Counted from the first letter of the stretch, positions 43,733 to 53,369 are shown. The stretch is DNA of 64,000 nucleotides from Streptomyces formicae (GCF_002556545.1 NZ_CP022685.1:3658001-3722000); one strand, 5' to 3'. The notes: a model not told the origin generated them from the sequence alone. A program made the numbers and translations.

Positions 43733-46700
43733 GTGCAGCCCCGTCTCAGCGTCGTCGTACCCATCTACAACGTCGAGGAGTTCTTGGCGGAATGCCTGGA
43801 GTCGATCGCGGGACAGACCTTCGACGGCGGCGGACGCCGCGCGGGCCGTGCCGGACCCGGCGGCCTGGAGTGCGTCCTCGTCGACGACGGGTCCACCGAT
43901 GCCAGCCCCCGCATCGCCCGTGAGTTCGCCGCCAAGGACCCCCGCTTCGTCTACGTCCGCCAGCGCAACGCCGGACTGAGCGCCGCCCGCAACACCGGCG
44001 TGCGCAAGGCGTCACCCACCGCCGAGTTCCTGACCTTCGTGGACAGCGACGACGTCGTGCCGCACGACGCGTACCAGCGGATGATCGCGAGCCTGGACGC
44101 CACCGGATCCGACTTCGCGAGCGGCAACGTCTGGCGCCTGAACGAACGCGGCCGCTCCCAGGCCTGGCAGTACAAGTGGCTCACCGCGCCGCGCACCCGC
44201 ACGCACATCGCGCGCGACCTCGACCTGCTCTCCGACCGGGTCGCCTGGAACAAGGTGTTCCGCAGGTCCTTCTGGGACCGCCACAAGTTCGCCTTCCCCG
44301 AGGGCAAGCTCTACGAGGACACCCCCGTGATGATCCCGGCGCACTTCCTCGCCGGATCCGTGGACGTGCTCAGCGACCACGTCTACTACTGGCGGGTCCG
44401 CGAGGGCTCCATCACCCGGCGGCGCACCGACGTCAAGGGCGTGCGCGACCGCATCGCGGCCTGCGCGCACGTCAGCGCCTTCCTCGCCGAGCACGCCCCC
44501 GAGATGAAGAAGACGTACGACATCTCCTGTCTGCGCGACGACTTCGTGTACTTCCTCGAAGGGCTGCCGATGGGCGGCCCCGAGTACCGCGCGGCGTTCA
44601 TGACGGACACGGCGGCCTTCCTGCGCCGCGCCGATCCGGCCGTCGTCGCCGAACTCCCCGTCGACCTGCGCGTCAAATGGCAGCTCGTCCGCGAGGCGCG
44701 CACCGCCGAACTCATCGAGCTGCTCTCCTTCGAACGCGCCAACGGCACCGCCTTCCAGGTGCGCGGCGCGGTGCGGCGCAGCGCCTCCTACCCGGGCGTC
44801 GGCAAGGTCCCCGACAAGCTCGCGCGGATCGGGCGGCGCGAACTGCCCATGGTGGCGCGGGTGAACGAGGCGCGGTGGGACGCCGAGGGGAAGCTGCGGA
44901 TCAGCGGCTACGCGTACGTACGCAACCTGTCGGCGACCCGCCCCGGGCACTCCGTCAAGACCGGGCTGCTCAAGTCGGCGCACAGCAAGGGGCAGTTCAG
45001 ACGGGTGCCGACGAAGACGGTCGCGGCGCCGAAGGCCACCGAGCAGTCCGGGCAGCGGCTGCACTGCTACGACCTGTCCGGCTTCGAGATGACCGTCGAC
45101 CCCGAGCAGCTGAAGACCGGCGGCCGCTGGCGTCCTGGGAACTGGCTGCTCGGCGTGGTCGTCGCGGGCCACGGCACGGTGCGCCGCGCGGCCGTCAGGG
45201 CCGCCGACGGCGCCTCCGCGCAGTCCGTCGTCCGCGAACTCGGCGACGGGCTCCGCCTCACCCTCGGCTTCAGCAAGAGCCGACTCGTCCTGCGCGTCCA
45301 GGAGTACGCGGCGCGCGTGGACGCCCACCGGCGCGACGGGGACGACGTGGTCCTGAGCGGGCACCTGCCGGGCCGCCTGCGGCCCGCCGCCCTGCGGCTC
45401 ACCCACAAGCACACGGGGACCGAGTTCGACTACCCGGTCTCGCTCGCCGACGACCGCTTCGAGGTGCGCGTACGCCTGGCCGACCTGGAGGGCGTGGCGC
45501 CCACGCCGCACCTGGCGCCCAAGGAGGTCGAGCCCCCGCACGGCGACCGCTGGCAGGCCAACCTGGTGCTGCCCGACGGCAAGCTGAAGTCCCTGGCCGC
45601 GGCGCTCGGCCTGCCCCCCGGCAGATACGCGTCGCGCCCGGGACGCGAACTGTGCGCCACCGCCAACGACCAGGGCCAGCTCGTGGTCGAACTGACCCGC
45701 CAGCCGATCGCCGACCGGGTCGTGTGGGGCGCCGACGGCACGCTCACCGTCGAGGGCGACGTGGCGTCCGCCAGCTGGGGCGAGGCCGAACTCGTGCTGC
45801 GGCACAGCGGCCGCGACGAGGAACTGACCACGCCCGCACAGCGGCGCGGCGAGCGCTTCACCGCGGTGGTCGCACCGGGCGGCGGGGCGCTGCGCGAGGG
45901 ACGCTGGTACGCGTTCCTGCGCGAGCGGACGGCGGGGCCCCGCGCGGCGGGAGCGTCGGCGCCGCGCGCCGCCGACGGCATGCCCGTGCGGATCCTCGCG
46001 TCCGTCTCGGCCGGGTTCCCGCTCCACCGGACCGTGCGGGGGCGGGAGTTCACCGTCGACCGGCGCTTCGGCGACCGGCTGCTCATCGAGTCGGGGTCGG
46101 TCCTGAGCCGCTCCGACCGGGGCGCCTACCGCCAGCACCGGCTGCGCACGGGCCACTACCCGGCCCGCCGCACCCAGCCGCTGACCGACGCCGTCCTCTA
46201 CTTCGACGGGGACTCGCCGCGCGCCGTCCACGAGGAGCTGGTGCGCCGCGGCGCGGGCGTCGAACACCTGTGGGTGACGGACGACCAGCAGACCCGGGTG
46301 CCCGCGGGGGCGCGCGGCGTCGAGCGGTACAGCGCCGCCTGGTACGAGGCGCTCGCCCGCTGCCGCCGCGTCGTGACGGCGGGACACCTGCCGGAGTTCT
46401 TCGAACGGCGCGCGGGCCAGACCGTCGTACAGACCTGGCACGGCGCGCCCCTCAAGCGCATCGGCACCGATCTGACCGGCACGCTCTACGCCGACCACGG
46501 CCATCTCGACGCCCTGCCCGCGCTCGCTCGGCAGTGGGACGTCCTGGTCTCACCGAACCGTTTCTCCACCCCGCACCTGGGGCGCGCGCTCGCCTACGAC
46601 GGCGAGGTCCTGGAGGCCGGATCGCCCCGCAACGACATGCTGTTCGCGGAGGACCGGGGCAAGGTCGCCGAGCGGGTCAGGCGCGAGCTCGGCATCGAAC

Positions 46701-47242
46701 CCGGCAAGCGGATCGTGCTGTACGCGCCGACCTACCGGGACCATCTCGCCTACTCCCCGGGGCGGTTCCGCTACGAGGCGGCCCTCGACTTCGGCTCGGC
46801 CGAGTCCGTGCTCGGCGACGACCACGTCCTGCTCGTGCGCAAGCACCCGCTGACGGCGGGCCGTCTGACGGGCGCCCGCACCCCCTTCGTACGCGACGTG
46901 TCCGGACACCCCCGCACCGCCGAACTCCTGCTGATCGCCGATGTGCTGGTGACGGACTACTCCTCGCTGATGTTCGACTTCGCGCACACCGGGCGCCCGA
47001 TGCTCTTCCACGCGTACGACCTGGAGCACTACCGCGACACCGTGCGCGGCTTCTACCTCGACTTCGAGACCCGCGCCCCCGGGCCGCTGCTCGCCTCCAC
47101 CGGCGAGGTCGTCGAGGCGCTGCGCGACCTGGACGCCATCGCGGCGCGGCACGCGGACGCGTACGCCGCCTTCCGCGAGGCGTACTGCGACCTGGACGAC
47201 GGCAAGGCGTCGGCCCGCGTCGCGGAGAGGCTGATGCGGTGA
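43733..47242 (+). CDS. Large GT2 / beta-domain / TagF-like glycerophosphotransferase
   Basis: 1169 residues from GTG 43733, with AAAGG upstream. The GT2 domain (1-250) has PRLSVVVPIYNVEEFL, LVDDGSTD and FVDSDDVVP. It carries a short insert (GGGRRAGRAGPGG) in its first third. Residues about 375-740 are beta-rich and not found in the shorter paralogues (for example ARWDAEGKLRISGYAYV, DDVVLSGHLPGRLRPAALRL). The TagF-like domain from about 800 carries QTWHGAPLKRIGTDL with His903, LYAPTYRDH, RKHPL and IADVLVTDYSSLMFDF. Among the six it is the one most like classical TagF polymerases. It probably extends polyol-phosphate chains on the inner membrane face. The next gene overlaps its stop by GTGA. 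Confidence 0.9.
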   Translation: MQPRLSVVVPIYNVEEFLAECLESIAGQTFDGGGRRAGRAGPGGLECVLVDDGSTDASPRIAREFAAKDPRFVYVRQRNAGLSAARNTGVRKASPTAEFLTFVDSDDVVPHDAYQRMIASLDATGSDFASGNVWRLNERGRSQAWQYKWLTAPRTRTHIARDLDLLSDRVAWNKVFRRSFWDRHKFAFPEGKLYEDTPVMIPAHFLAGSVDVLSDHVYYWRVREGSITRRRTDVKGVRDRIAACAHVSAFLAEHAPEMKKTYDISCLRDDFVYFLEGLPMGGPEYRAAFMTDTAAFLRRADPAVVAELPVDLRVKWQLVREARTAELIELLSFERANGTAFQVRGAVRRSASYPGVGKVPDKLARIGRRELPMVARVNEARWDAEGKLRISGYAYVRNLSATRPGHSVKTGLLKSAHSKGQFRRVPTKTVAAPKATEQSGQRLHCYDLSGFEMTVDPEQLKTGGRWRPGNWLLGVVVAGHGTVRRAAVRAADGASAQSVVRELGDGLRLTLGFSKSRLVLRVQEYAARVDAHRRDGDDVVLSGHLPGRLRPAALRLTHKHTGTEFDYPVSLADDRFEVRVRLADLEGVAPTPHLAPKEVEPPHGDRWQANLVLPDGKLKSLAAALGLPPGRYASRPGRELCATANDQGQLVVELTRQPIADRVVWGADGTLTVEGDVASASWGEAELVLRHSGRDEELTTPAQRRGERFTAVVAPGGGALREGRWYAFLRERTAGPRAAGASAPRAADGMPVRILASVSAGFPLHRTVRGREFTVDRRFGDRLLIESGSVLSRSDRGAYRQHRLRTGHYPARRTQPLTDAVLYFDGDSPRAVHEELVRRGAGVEHLWVTDDQQTRVPAGARGVERYSAAWYEALARCRRVVTAGHLPEFFERRAGQTVVQTWHGAPLKRIGTDLTGTLYADHGHLDALPALARQWDVLVSPNRFSTPHLGRALAYDGEVLEAGSPRNDMLFAEDRGKVAERVRRELGIEPGKRIVLYAPTYRDHLAYSPGRFRYEAALDFGSAESVLGDDHVLLVRKHPLTAGRLTGARTPFVRDVSGHPRTAELLLIADVLVTDYSSLMFDFAHTGRPMLFHAYDLEHYRDTVRGFYLDFETRAPGPLLASTGEVVEALRDLDAIAARHADAYAAFREAYCDLDDGKASARVAERLMR

Positions 47243-48780
47243 GCGGCGCAGGCCCCGGCGGGGCGCTCCTCACCCGCAGGACCGTGCACGGCGCGACGGC
47301 GCTGCGCGGCGGACCACGCCGGCGCCCCTCCCCCTACCTCCTCTTCGGCGGGCTCTTCTGGCTGGTGATGTCGCTCGCCTTCTGGCGGGTCCCGATGTGC
47401 TGCGACTTCGGCCAGCACGCGGCGGTGGTCGAACGCCTCAAGGAGAACCTCCTCCACCCGGCGCACCCGATGGCCGACCTGCCGGGCCAGGGCAGCCCGT
47501 ACTACTCGCCGTACGCGGTGGCGCAGGGGCTCTTCGCCAAGGTGACGGGCCTGGCGGGCTGGGAGGTCGTGAAGCTCTCCGGACCGCTCAACCTGATCGT
47601 CCTGCTGACCGGCATCGGCCGCTTCGTCCGTGGCCTGACGGATCGTCAGTGGGCCCCGGTCATCGCCCTGTTCGCCATGGTGCTGCTCTGGGGCACGCGG
47701 ATGGCGTGGTGGAGCGGCTATCTGGGCCTGATGTCGATGACGGGGAACCTCGGCTATCCGTCGACGTTCGCGATCGGCCTGGCGTTCTGGGCGTGGGCCT
47801 GGGCGGGCGCGCTCGCCCGGGGCGGGCGGCGGGGGCCGTGGCCGTACGCGGGGCTCGGCGCCCTGTGCGGCCTCGTCCTCCTCGTCCACCCGATCTCGTC
47901 GGTGGCGGCGGTGATCGGCGTCGTCGCGTTCGCGGCGTCCGGACGCAGGCTGTGGATCTGGTCCGCGACCGCCGTGACCGCCCTGCTCGTCGCCGCGTGC
48001 TGGCCGTACTACAGCGTCTTCGCGCTGGTCGGCGACGCGTCGGTGGACGGGATCCACCGGCAGCTCTACACCGAGATGCCGCAGCGCTTCTGGCTCGCCG
48101 CACTCGGCGTCCCCGCGCTCTGGCTGCGCCTGCGCAGGGACCGCAGGGATCCGCTGGTCATCATGTTCGCGCTGGACTGCGCGGTCGTCGCGTACGGCTG
48201 GCTCAGCGGCCACTACACGTACGGCCGCATCCTCGGACTGACCCTGGTCCCCCTCCAGTTCGCCCTGGCCATCGAGCTGGCGGCGCCCCGGCCGTGGGGC
48301 TGGCGGCGCGGCGCCCTCGCCGGGGCCGCCGCGCTCGGCGCCTGCGTCGGCTTCTGCCAGATCCAGGCGGGCGCGGTGGTGCCGAGGGCCCTCGACCCCG
48401 TCGGCTTCGACCAGCCGCCGCGCTGGCCCGACTACACGTGGGCGACCTCCCACATGCGCCGGGGCGACGTCGTCCTGACCGACGGCTACCGCCCCACCCG
48501 CTCGGTCCCCGGCTACGGCGTCAACCTGGTGGCCCCCGCCTGGCCGGACCCCTCACTCGCCGAGAAGACCCGCGAACACCGCCTGAGCGACGTCCGTTCC
48601 TACCTCTCTCCCGACTCCACCCGGGCCCGACGCGCGGCCGTGGTCCGCCGCTACCACGTGCGCTGGCTCCTGCTCTCGCCCGATCAGAAGGTGCCCGGGG
48701 AGGCCGTGGTGGTGGACTGGGGGCCGCACACGGGTGAGGTTCTCGCGCGGGTCAACGGCGGGGGCGGGGCGGGGGCGTGA
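47239..48780 (+). CDS. Multipass membrane protein, probable GT-C glycosyltransferase
   Basis: 513 residues from GTG 47239, overlapping the previous stop, so translationally coupled to the large TagF-like gene. Helix after helix fills residues 30-390, then an extracytoplasmic tail of about 110 residues. The first loop has MCCDFGQHAAVVERL, with an Asp in the position where GT-C enzymes carry their catalytic acid. There is also ENLLHPAHPMADLPGQGSPY, resembling the HP-x-SP loop of such proteins. Sequence similarity to a named family is weak to my eye. A lipid-linked sugar transferase or a polymer-modifying integral protein both fit; gene pairing favours the first. Confidence 0.72.
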   Translation: MSGAGPGGALLTRRTVHGATALRGGPRRRPSPYLLFGGLFWLVMSLAFWRVPMCCDFGQHAAVVERLKENLLHPAHPMADLPGQGSPYYSPYAVAQGLFAKVTGLAGWEVVKLSGPLNLIVLLTGIGRFVRGLTDRQWAPVIALFAMVLLWGTRMAWWSGYLGLMSMTGNLGYPSTFAIGLAFWAWAWAGALARGGRRGPWPYAGLGALCGLVLLVHPISSVAAVIGVVAFAASGRRLWIWSATAVTALLVAACWPYYSVFALVGDASVDGIHRQLYTEMPQRFWLAALGVPALWLRLRRDRRDPLVIMFALDCAVVAYGWLSGHYTYGRILGLTLVPLQFALAIELAAPRPWGWRRGALAGAAALGACVGFCQIQAGAVVPRALDPVGFDQPPRWPDYTWATSHMRRGDVVLTDGYRPTRSVPGYGVNLVAPAWPDPSLAEKTREHRLSDVRSYLSPDSTRARRAAVVRRYHVRWLLLSPDQKVPGEAVVVDWGPHTGEVLARVNGGGGAGA

Positions 48781-48784
48781 GACG

Positions 48785-50386
48785 TCAGCGCCGGACGTAG
48801 AGGCGCAGCGTCGCGCCCGGCACCGCATAGGTGACATGCGGGGTGAACTCCCTTTTCAGTACGGCCAGTTTGGCCTCCTCGGCCCCCTGCCCCGCCCGCC
48901 GCGCCTGGCGCAGCGCGGGCGGTTCCGTCAGGACCCAGAGGCGGTCCACCGCCGCCAGCCTGCGCCGCAGTTCGGTGGGGGGCACCTCCACTCCGTAGAG
49001 CGTGCCCGAGCTGCCGGGCGACCTGGCGAGCGCGAGGTCGCGGGTGCCCCGGAAGCCGGCCGGGTAGGCCAGGCTGACGCGGCGGGCCAGCAGCGGCAGG
49101 TACAGGACCGGTTCGCCGGGGCGCACTTCGCGGGCGGCGAAGGCGGCGGCCGCCGCGGGGTTCTCGCGGTCGTGCCCGAAGGCCCGGTCGTGCCGGTGCA
49201 GCGGCAACTGCCACCACAGCGTGACACCGACGGCGGCGGCACCCACGGCGGCCACCGCCGTCCTGCCGCGCGAGATCCACGGTCGCGGGGCGGGCCACGG
49301 CGGATCCCCGGGGCGCGTACGGAGGGCCGCGCCGACCCCTCGTACGACCCGGTCCGCCCCGGCCGCCACGAGCAGCGGCAGACCGGCGAGCGCGAACAGC
49401 ACGTAGCGGTCCTGGTAGAGCGGCCAGCGCTGCGACACCGCGAGGAGCACGGCAGGAGGCACCACCAGGAGCGGCAGCGCCACCGCGCACAGCGAGAGGG
49501 CGGGCCGTGAGTGAGCGCACCGCCGCGCGCCGGACCACGGCGGGCGCAGCGCGACCACGGCCAGCAGCAGTTGGCCGACGAGGACGAGCCTGGTCGGCCC
49601 CGCGAACGCGCGCAACAGCCGGTCCGCCGCCGCCCCGTCCGGCGCCACCAGCCACGCCACCTGGGCGGACTGCCCGCCGGACGCGACGAACAGCGGGAGC
49701 AGCAGGACGCAGGTGACACACGCGGCGGCCGCCCAGCCGCGCCGGGCGGGGCGCGGCACCCGGGCGACGAGCAGCGTCACCGCGTGGGCGACGAGCAGCA
49801 GCACGGCGAGTTCGTGCAGCAGCGCGGTGCCGGTGGCGGCGGCCGCGTAGGCGCACCAGGCGCGCCGGTCGACGGAGGGCCCGGAGCGTTCGACCGCCCG
49901 CACGAGGAGCAGCGTGGTCAGCGCGGCACCCGCGGCGACGAGCGCGTACGAACGGCCCTCCTGCGCGTAGTGCCCCGCGATCGGCGTCACCGCGTACAGG
50001 AGCCCCGCCCACAGTCCGACGCGCGGCCGCGCCAGCCGTGTGCCGAGGGCCGCGACGAGCGCGGCTGCGGCGGACGCGGCGAGCACCGAGGGCAGCCGCA
50101 GCGCGACCTCACCCGGATGGGCGGGGAGCACACCGTGCATGAGGACGTAGTAGAGGCCGTGCACCGCGTCGACCCGGTGCACCAGGTGCCAGATCTCCGG
50201 GAGCGAGCGCCGCGCGACGTCCAGGGTGGTGCCCTCGTCGCGCCACATGGTGCCCCGGTCCAGGCCCCACAGACCGAGAGTGAACATGACGAGAGCGGGC
50301 AGGAGCGCGGCGGTGAAGGGAGCGAGCGCGGGGGTGGGGGCGGAGAAGGGCGCGGAGACGGGCGCGGGGCGCGGCGTGGCCTGCAT
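48785..50386 (-). CDS. GT39-like integral membrane glycosyltransferase
   Basis: 533 residues. After a Pro/Ala-rich start comes the first helix and then LDRGTMWRDEGTTLDVARR, whose Asp-Glu pair is the catalytic motif of protein-mannosyltransferase/ArnT-like GT-C enzymes. HGLYYVLMHG replaces the common HPPLYY. VGLWAGLLYAVTPIAGHYAQEGRSYAL is the second family hallmark. About 11 helices and a short soluble end of about 100 residues follow. These enzymes take sugar from polyprenyl phosphate outside the membrane. It is transcribed against its neighbours and ends 4 bp from the convergent GT-C gene. Acceptor unknown: wall polymer or secreted protein. Confidence 0.85.
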   Translation of the reverse strand: MQATPRPAPVSAPFSAPTPALAPFTAALLPALVMFTLGLWGLDRGTMWRDEGTTLDVARRSLPEIWHLVHRVDAVHGLYYVLMHGVLPAHPGEVALRLPSVLAASAAAALVAALGTRLARPRVGLWAGLLYAVTPIAGHYAQEGRSYALVAAGAALTTLLLVRAVERSGPSVDRRAWCAYAAAATGTALLHELAVLLLVAHAVTLLVARVPRPARRGWAAAACVTCVLLLPLFVASGGQSAQVAWLVAPDGAAADRLLRAFAGPTRLVLVGQLLLAVVALRPPWSGARRCAHSRPALSLCAVALPLLVVPPAVLLAVSQRWPLYQDRYVLFALAGLPLLVAAGADRVVRGVGAALRTRPGDPPWPAPRPWISRGRTAVAAVGAAAVGVTLWWQLPLHRHDRAFGHDRENPAAAAAFAAREVRPGEPVLYLPLLARRVSLAYPAGFRGTRDLALARSPGSSGTLYGVEVPPTELRRRLAAVDRLWVLTEPPALRQARRAGQGAEEAKLAVLKREFTPHVTYAVPGATLRLYVRR

Positions 50387-50418
50387 GAAGCCGAGCTTGT
50401 GCGATTGGCCCGCCTATG

Positions 50419-50490
50419 AGGGGTATTGACACCCCTTGCCTACCCCGTACATAGACCCCTTATCGGATAATTGACCGCAACCACTAAAAT
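50419..50490 (+). promoter_or_regulatory. Promoter region of the 50498 gene with inverted repeat
   Basis: TTGACA (50426-50431) with TACATA (50448-50453) after 16 bp is a possible promoter. The inverted repeat AGGGGT-N6-ACCCCT (50419-50436) overlaps its -35. A separate TAAAAT at 50485-50490 would start RNA about at the GTG at 50498, but it has no good -35. The stretch is clearly richer in A/T than its surroundings. Confidence 0.4.
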
Positions 50491-50497
50491 TTCCCGT

Positions 50498-52171
50498 GTG
50501 GACCGCACCCTGCCTCAGAAGCCTCTTTCCGTCCCACCGGCCGACGGCGTCTCCGTCGTCGTGATCGGCTACAACGACGCCGACCACCTCGCCGACGCCG
50601 TGCGCTCCGCACTCGCCCAGGGACCCGCGGTCCGCGAGGTGATCGCCGTCGACGACTGCTCCACGGACCACAGCGGAGACGTGCTCGCCGCGCTCGCCCG
50701 GGAGGACAGCCGGGTGCGGGTCATCCTCCGCGCCACCAACAGCGGCGGCTGCGGCTCGCCCCGCAACGACGGGATCGACGCCGTCACCTCCGCGCACCTG
50801 ATGTTCCTCGACAGCGACGACGTACTGCCGCCCGGCGCCGTCGACGCCCTGCTCGGCGCGGCGCGGCGGCACGGCGCGCAGGTCGCCTCGGGACTGTGCG
50901 TACGCCGCGAGCTGCCGTCGGGGCGCGAAGTGCCGTGGCAGCCCGAGCTCTACCGCAAGGCACAGCTGATCGGCAGCCCCGAGCTGCGGCCCCGCCTCGT
51001 GCACGACACGCTCTGCGTCAACAAGCTCTACCGCACCGCCTTCCTGCGCGAGCACGGCGTCCGCTTCCCCGAAGGCCGCTTCATCTACGAGGACTTCGTC
51101 TTCACCGCGCGCGTGCTCGCCGCCGCGCCCCGGATCGCGCTCGTCCCCGACACCGTCTACGTCTGGCACGTGCGCCGCACCGCGGCCAGGCTGTCCATAT
51201 CCCTGGACCGCTCCGGCATAGCCAACTGGCAGGCCCGCATGGAGGCGCACCGCCAGTCCGTCGAGATCCTGCGGGACGCCCTCGGCACCGGCGGCAAGCG
51301 GCTCGCACGGGCCGCCCGCGCCAAGTTCATCGACCACGGCCTGCGGATGTACACCCGCGAACTGACCTCGCGCGGCGCGGAGTACCGGCGCGAGTGGTGG
51401 GCCTGCACGCGCGCGTACCTGGAGACCTTCGACGCCGCCGACCTGGACGCGGCGCCCGCCCCCGGCCGCGTCATCGCGCGCGTGGTCCTCGCCTCCGCCG
51501 AGCCGCGCGACCTGAACCGCCTCAAGCAGGTGGCGGCCCGCCCCGCCCGGCTCGCGCCGCCGTACCCGCAGAGCGCCGACGGCACCCCCCTCTGGTCGGC
51601 GGACCTGCCCCAGGTCACCCTGGAGCACCTCCTCGTACGCCCCATCAGGCTGCTGCCGCTGGCCGTCGACGGCGAGCTGCGCCCGCGCGCGGGCGGCGGA
51701 CGGCTCACGCTGCGGCTGCACGAGCTGTACGGGCGGGTGGCCGAGGCCGGACCCGCCACGGTCGACGTGGAGATCGTCCACCGGGAGAGCGGCCGCCCCT
51801 GGCTGCGGCGCACGGCGGCGTTCCGCCCGGCGGCCGACCGGGGCACACCGGAGGGCGAGACGTCCGGCGCGACCTGGACCGCCACGGTCCTGCTCGACCT
51901 CGCCTCGCTCGACAGCGGCGTGTGGGACGTCCGGCTGCGGCTCCGCTTCGCCGACGGGACCTCGCGCGACAGCACCGCGCACGCGCTCGCGGGGCCCGGC
52001 CTGCTGCGCCGCACGGTGGTGCCGGGCGGGCGGCACGGCGTGCTGCTCGTCCAGCCGTACGCCACCGCGGCGGGCAACCTCTCGGTGCGCGTGGCACCCG
52101 GGGTGCGGGGCGTCGCCGAGGTCGTGCGGCGCCGCCTGTCCCGGGTGGCCCACCGCGTCGGCGGCCGCTGA
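50498..52171 (+). CDS. GT2 glycosyltransferase with beta-rich C-terminal domain
   Basis: GTG 50498 gives 557 residues beginning MDRTLPQKP; TTG 50471 is in frame but less likely. There is no ribosome-binding site before the GTG, so the mRNA may be leaderless. The GT2 domain (15-240) has VSVVVIGYNDADHLADAV, AVDDCSTD and FLDSDDVLPPG, and the acceptor-side IYEDFVFTARVL. Residues 240-360 are helical and basic. Residues 360-540 are beta-rich (RLTLRLHELYGRV, SGVWDVRLRLRFADG) and resemble the domain inside the 43733 product. Unlike the other GT2 proteins here it has no TagF-like half. It probably adds a sugar to a lipid-linked wall polymer. galE follows 99 bp downstream. Confidence 0.86.
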   Translation: MDRTLPQKPLSVPPADGVSVVVIGYNDADHLADAVRSALAQGPAVREVIAVDDCSTDHSGDVLAALAREDSRVRVILRATNSGGCGSPRNDGIDAVTSAHLMFLDSDDVLPPGAVDALLGAARRHGAQVASGLCVRRELPSGREVPWQPELYRKAQLIGSPELRPRLVHDTLCVNKLYRTAFLREHGVRFPEGRFIYEDFVFTARVLAAAPRIALVPDTVYVWHVRRTAARLSISLDRSGIANWQARMEAHRQSVEILRDALGTGGKRLARAARAKFIDHGLRMYTRELTSRGAEYRREWWACTRAYLETFDAADLDAAPAPGRVIARVVLASAEPRDLNRLKQVAARPARLAPPYPQSADGTPLWSADLPQVTLEHLLVRPIRLLPLAVDGELRPRAGGGRLTLRLHELYGRVAEAGPATVDVEIVHRESGRPWLRRTAAFRPAADRGTPEGETSGATWTATVLLDLASLDSGVWDVRLRLRFADGTSRDSTAHALAGPGLLRRTVVPGGRHGVLLVQPYATAAGNLSVRVAPGVRGVAEVVRRRLSRVAHRVGGR

Positions 52172-52270
52172 CGTGTCCCGTACGCCGCCTCTGCGACACT
52201 GCACCTCCACGCACCGGACGCCCGAGGCGGCGGGCCCGAAGGACGAGGACGAGAAGGAGACAGGGCGAGC

Positions 52271-53254
52271 ATGACCTGGCTGATCACCGGCGGCGCCGGA
52301 TACATCGGGGCGCACGTCGTCCGCGCCATGACGGCGGCGGGCGAGACGGCCGTGGTCTACGACGACCTGTCGACCGGCGACGCCGGGCGCGTGCCCGCCG
52401 GGGTGCCGCTGGTCGTCGGCTCGGTCCTCGACGGCGACCGACTCGTGCGCGCCTTCGAGGAGCACGCGGTCACCGGGGTCGTGCACCTGGCGGGCAAGAA
52501 GCGGGTCGGCGAGTCCGTGGAGCGGCCGCTGCACTACTACCACGAGAACGTGGAGGGCCTGCGGGCGCTCCTGGACGCGATGGTCACGGCGGACGTCACC
52601 CGCCTCGTCTTCTCCTCCTCCGCGTCGGTCTACGGCATGCCCGACGTGGACCTGGTGACGGAGGAGACGCCGTGCCTGCCGATGAACCCGTACGGCGAGA
52701 CGAAGCTGGCGGGCGAGTGGCTGGTCCGCGCCGCGGGCCGCGCCCACGGCCTGACGACGGCGTCGCTGCGCTACTTCAACGTGGCGGGCGCGGCCTCCCC
52801 CGACCTCGCCGACACCGGCGTCTTCAACCTCGTCCCGATGGTCTTCGAGAAGCTCACGGACGGCACGGCCCCGCGCATCTTCGGCGCGGACTACGACACC
52901 CCCGACGGCACGTGCGTACGCGACTACATCCACGTCGTCGACCTGGCCGAGGCCCACGTCGCCACGGCGCGCAGGCTGGCCGAGGCGCCCCGGGGCACGG
53001 ACCTCACCCTCAACATCGGCCGGGGCGAAGGCGTCTCCGTCCGCGAGATGACCGACCTGATCAACGAGGTCACAGGACACACCACCCCCGCCGAGGTCAC
53101 CGGGCGCCGCCCCGGCGACCCGGCCCGCGTGGTCGCCGCCGCCGACCGCATCGCCGCGGAACTGGGCTGGTCGGCCAAGCACGACGTGCGCGACATGATC
53201 GCCTCGGCCTGGGCGGGCTGGCTCCGCGAGCACCCGGACGCGGCACGCGGCTAG
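52271..53254 (+). CDS. galE: UDP-glucose 4-epimerase (GalE-type SDR)
   Basis: 327 residues; ATG 52271 follows AAGGAG. NAD-binding motif GGAGYIGAHV at the N-terminus, DLSTG, the HLAGKKRVGESVERPLHYY stretch, the Ser of the active site in FSSSASVYG, and the YxxxK pair in NPYGETKLAGE. RYFNVAGA and the RDYIHVVDLAEAH region complete a GalE fold. It converts UDP-Glc and UDP-Gal (or the N-acetyl forms). Position inside the polymer block suggests it supplies UDP-Gal or UDP-GalNAc for wall glycopolymers rather than galactose breakdown; no galT or galK is next to it. Confidence 0.94.
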   Translation: MTWLITGGAGYIGAHVVRAMTAAGETAVVYDDLSTGDAGRVPAGVPLVVGSVLDGDRLVRAFEEHAVTGVVHLAGKKRVGESVERPLHYYHENVEGLRALLDAMVTADVTRLVFSSSASVYGMPDVDLVTEETPCLPMNPYGETKLAGEWLVRAAGRAHGLTTASLRYFNVAGAASPDLADTGVFNLVPMVFEKLTDGTAPRIFGADYDTPDGTCVRDYIHVVDLAEAHVATARRLAEAPRGTDLTLNIGRGEGVSVREMTDLINEVTGHTTPAEVTGRRPGDPARVVAAADRIAAELGWSAKHDVRDMIASAWAGWLREHPDAARG

Positions 53255-53369
53255 CGGCTGAGGGTGTAGCAGGCTCCACCCCCAAGCCGGGTGCGCACTC
53301 TCTCGCCCCGTTGACCTGCGGTTTCTAGCGTTCTCTGTGGGATCTGTGACCACGGAGAGGGCGTAGGCG

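Noticed and set aside
37633..43764. Very long open frame on the minus strand, antisense to the methyltransferase and GT4-Stealth genes
   Set aside because: It arises because GC-rich codon third positions exclude stops from the complementary frame. Apart from the stretch shared with the real 41484-43583 gene, its translation is low-complexity Arg/Gly/Ala/Val with no domain.
26180..53254. Secondary-metabolite (glycosylated antibiotic) cluster
   Set aside because: There is no polyketide, peptide or terpene scaffold enzyme. The TagF, Stealth and TagGH genes fit wall glycopolymer synthesis.
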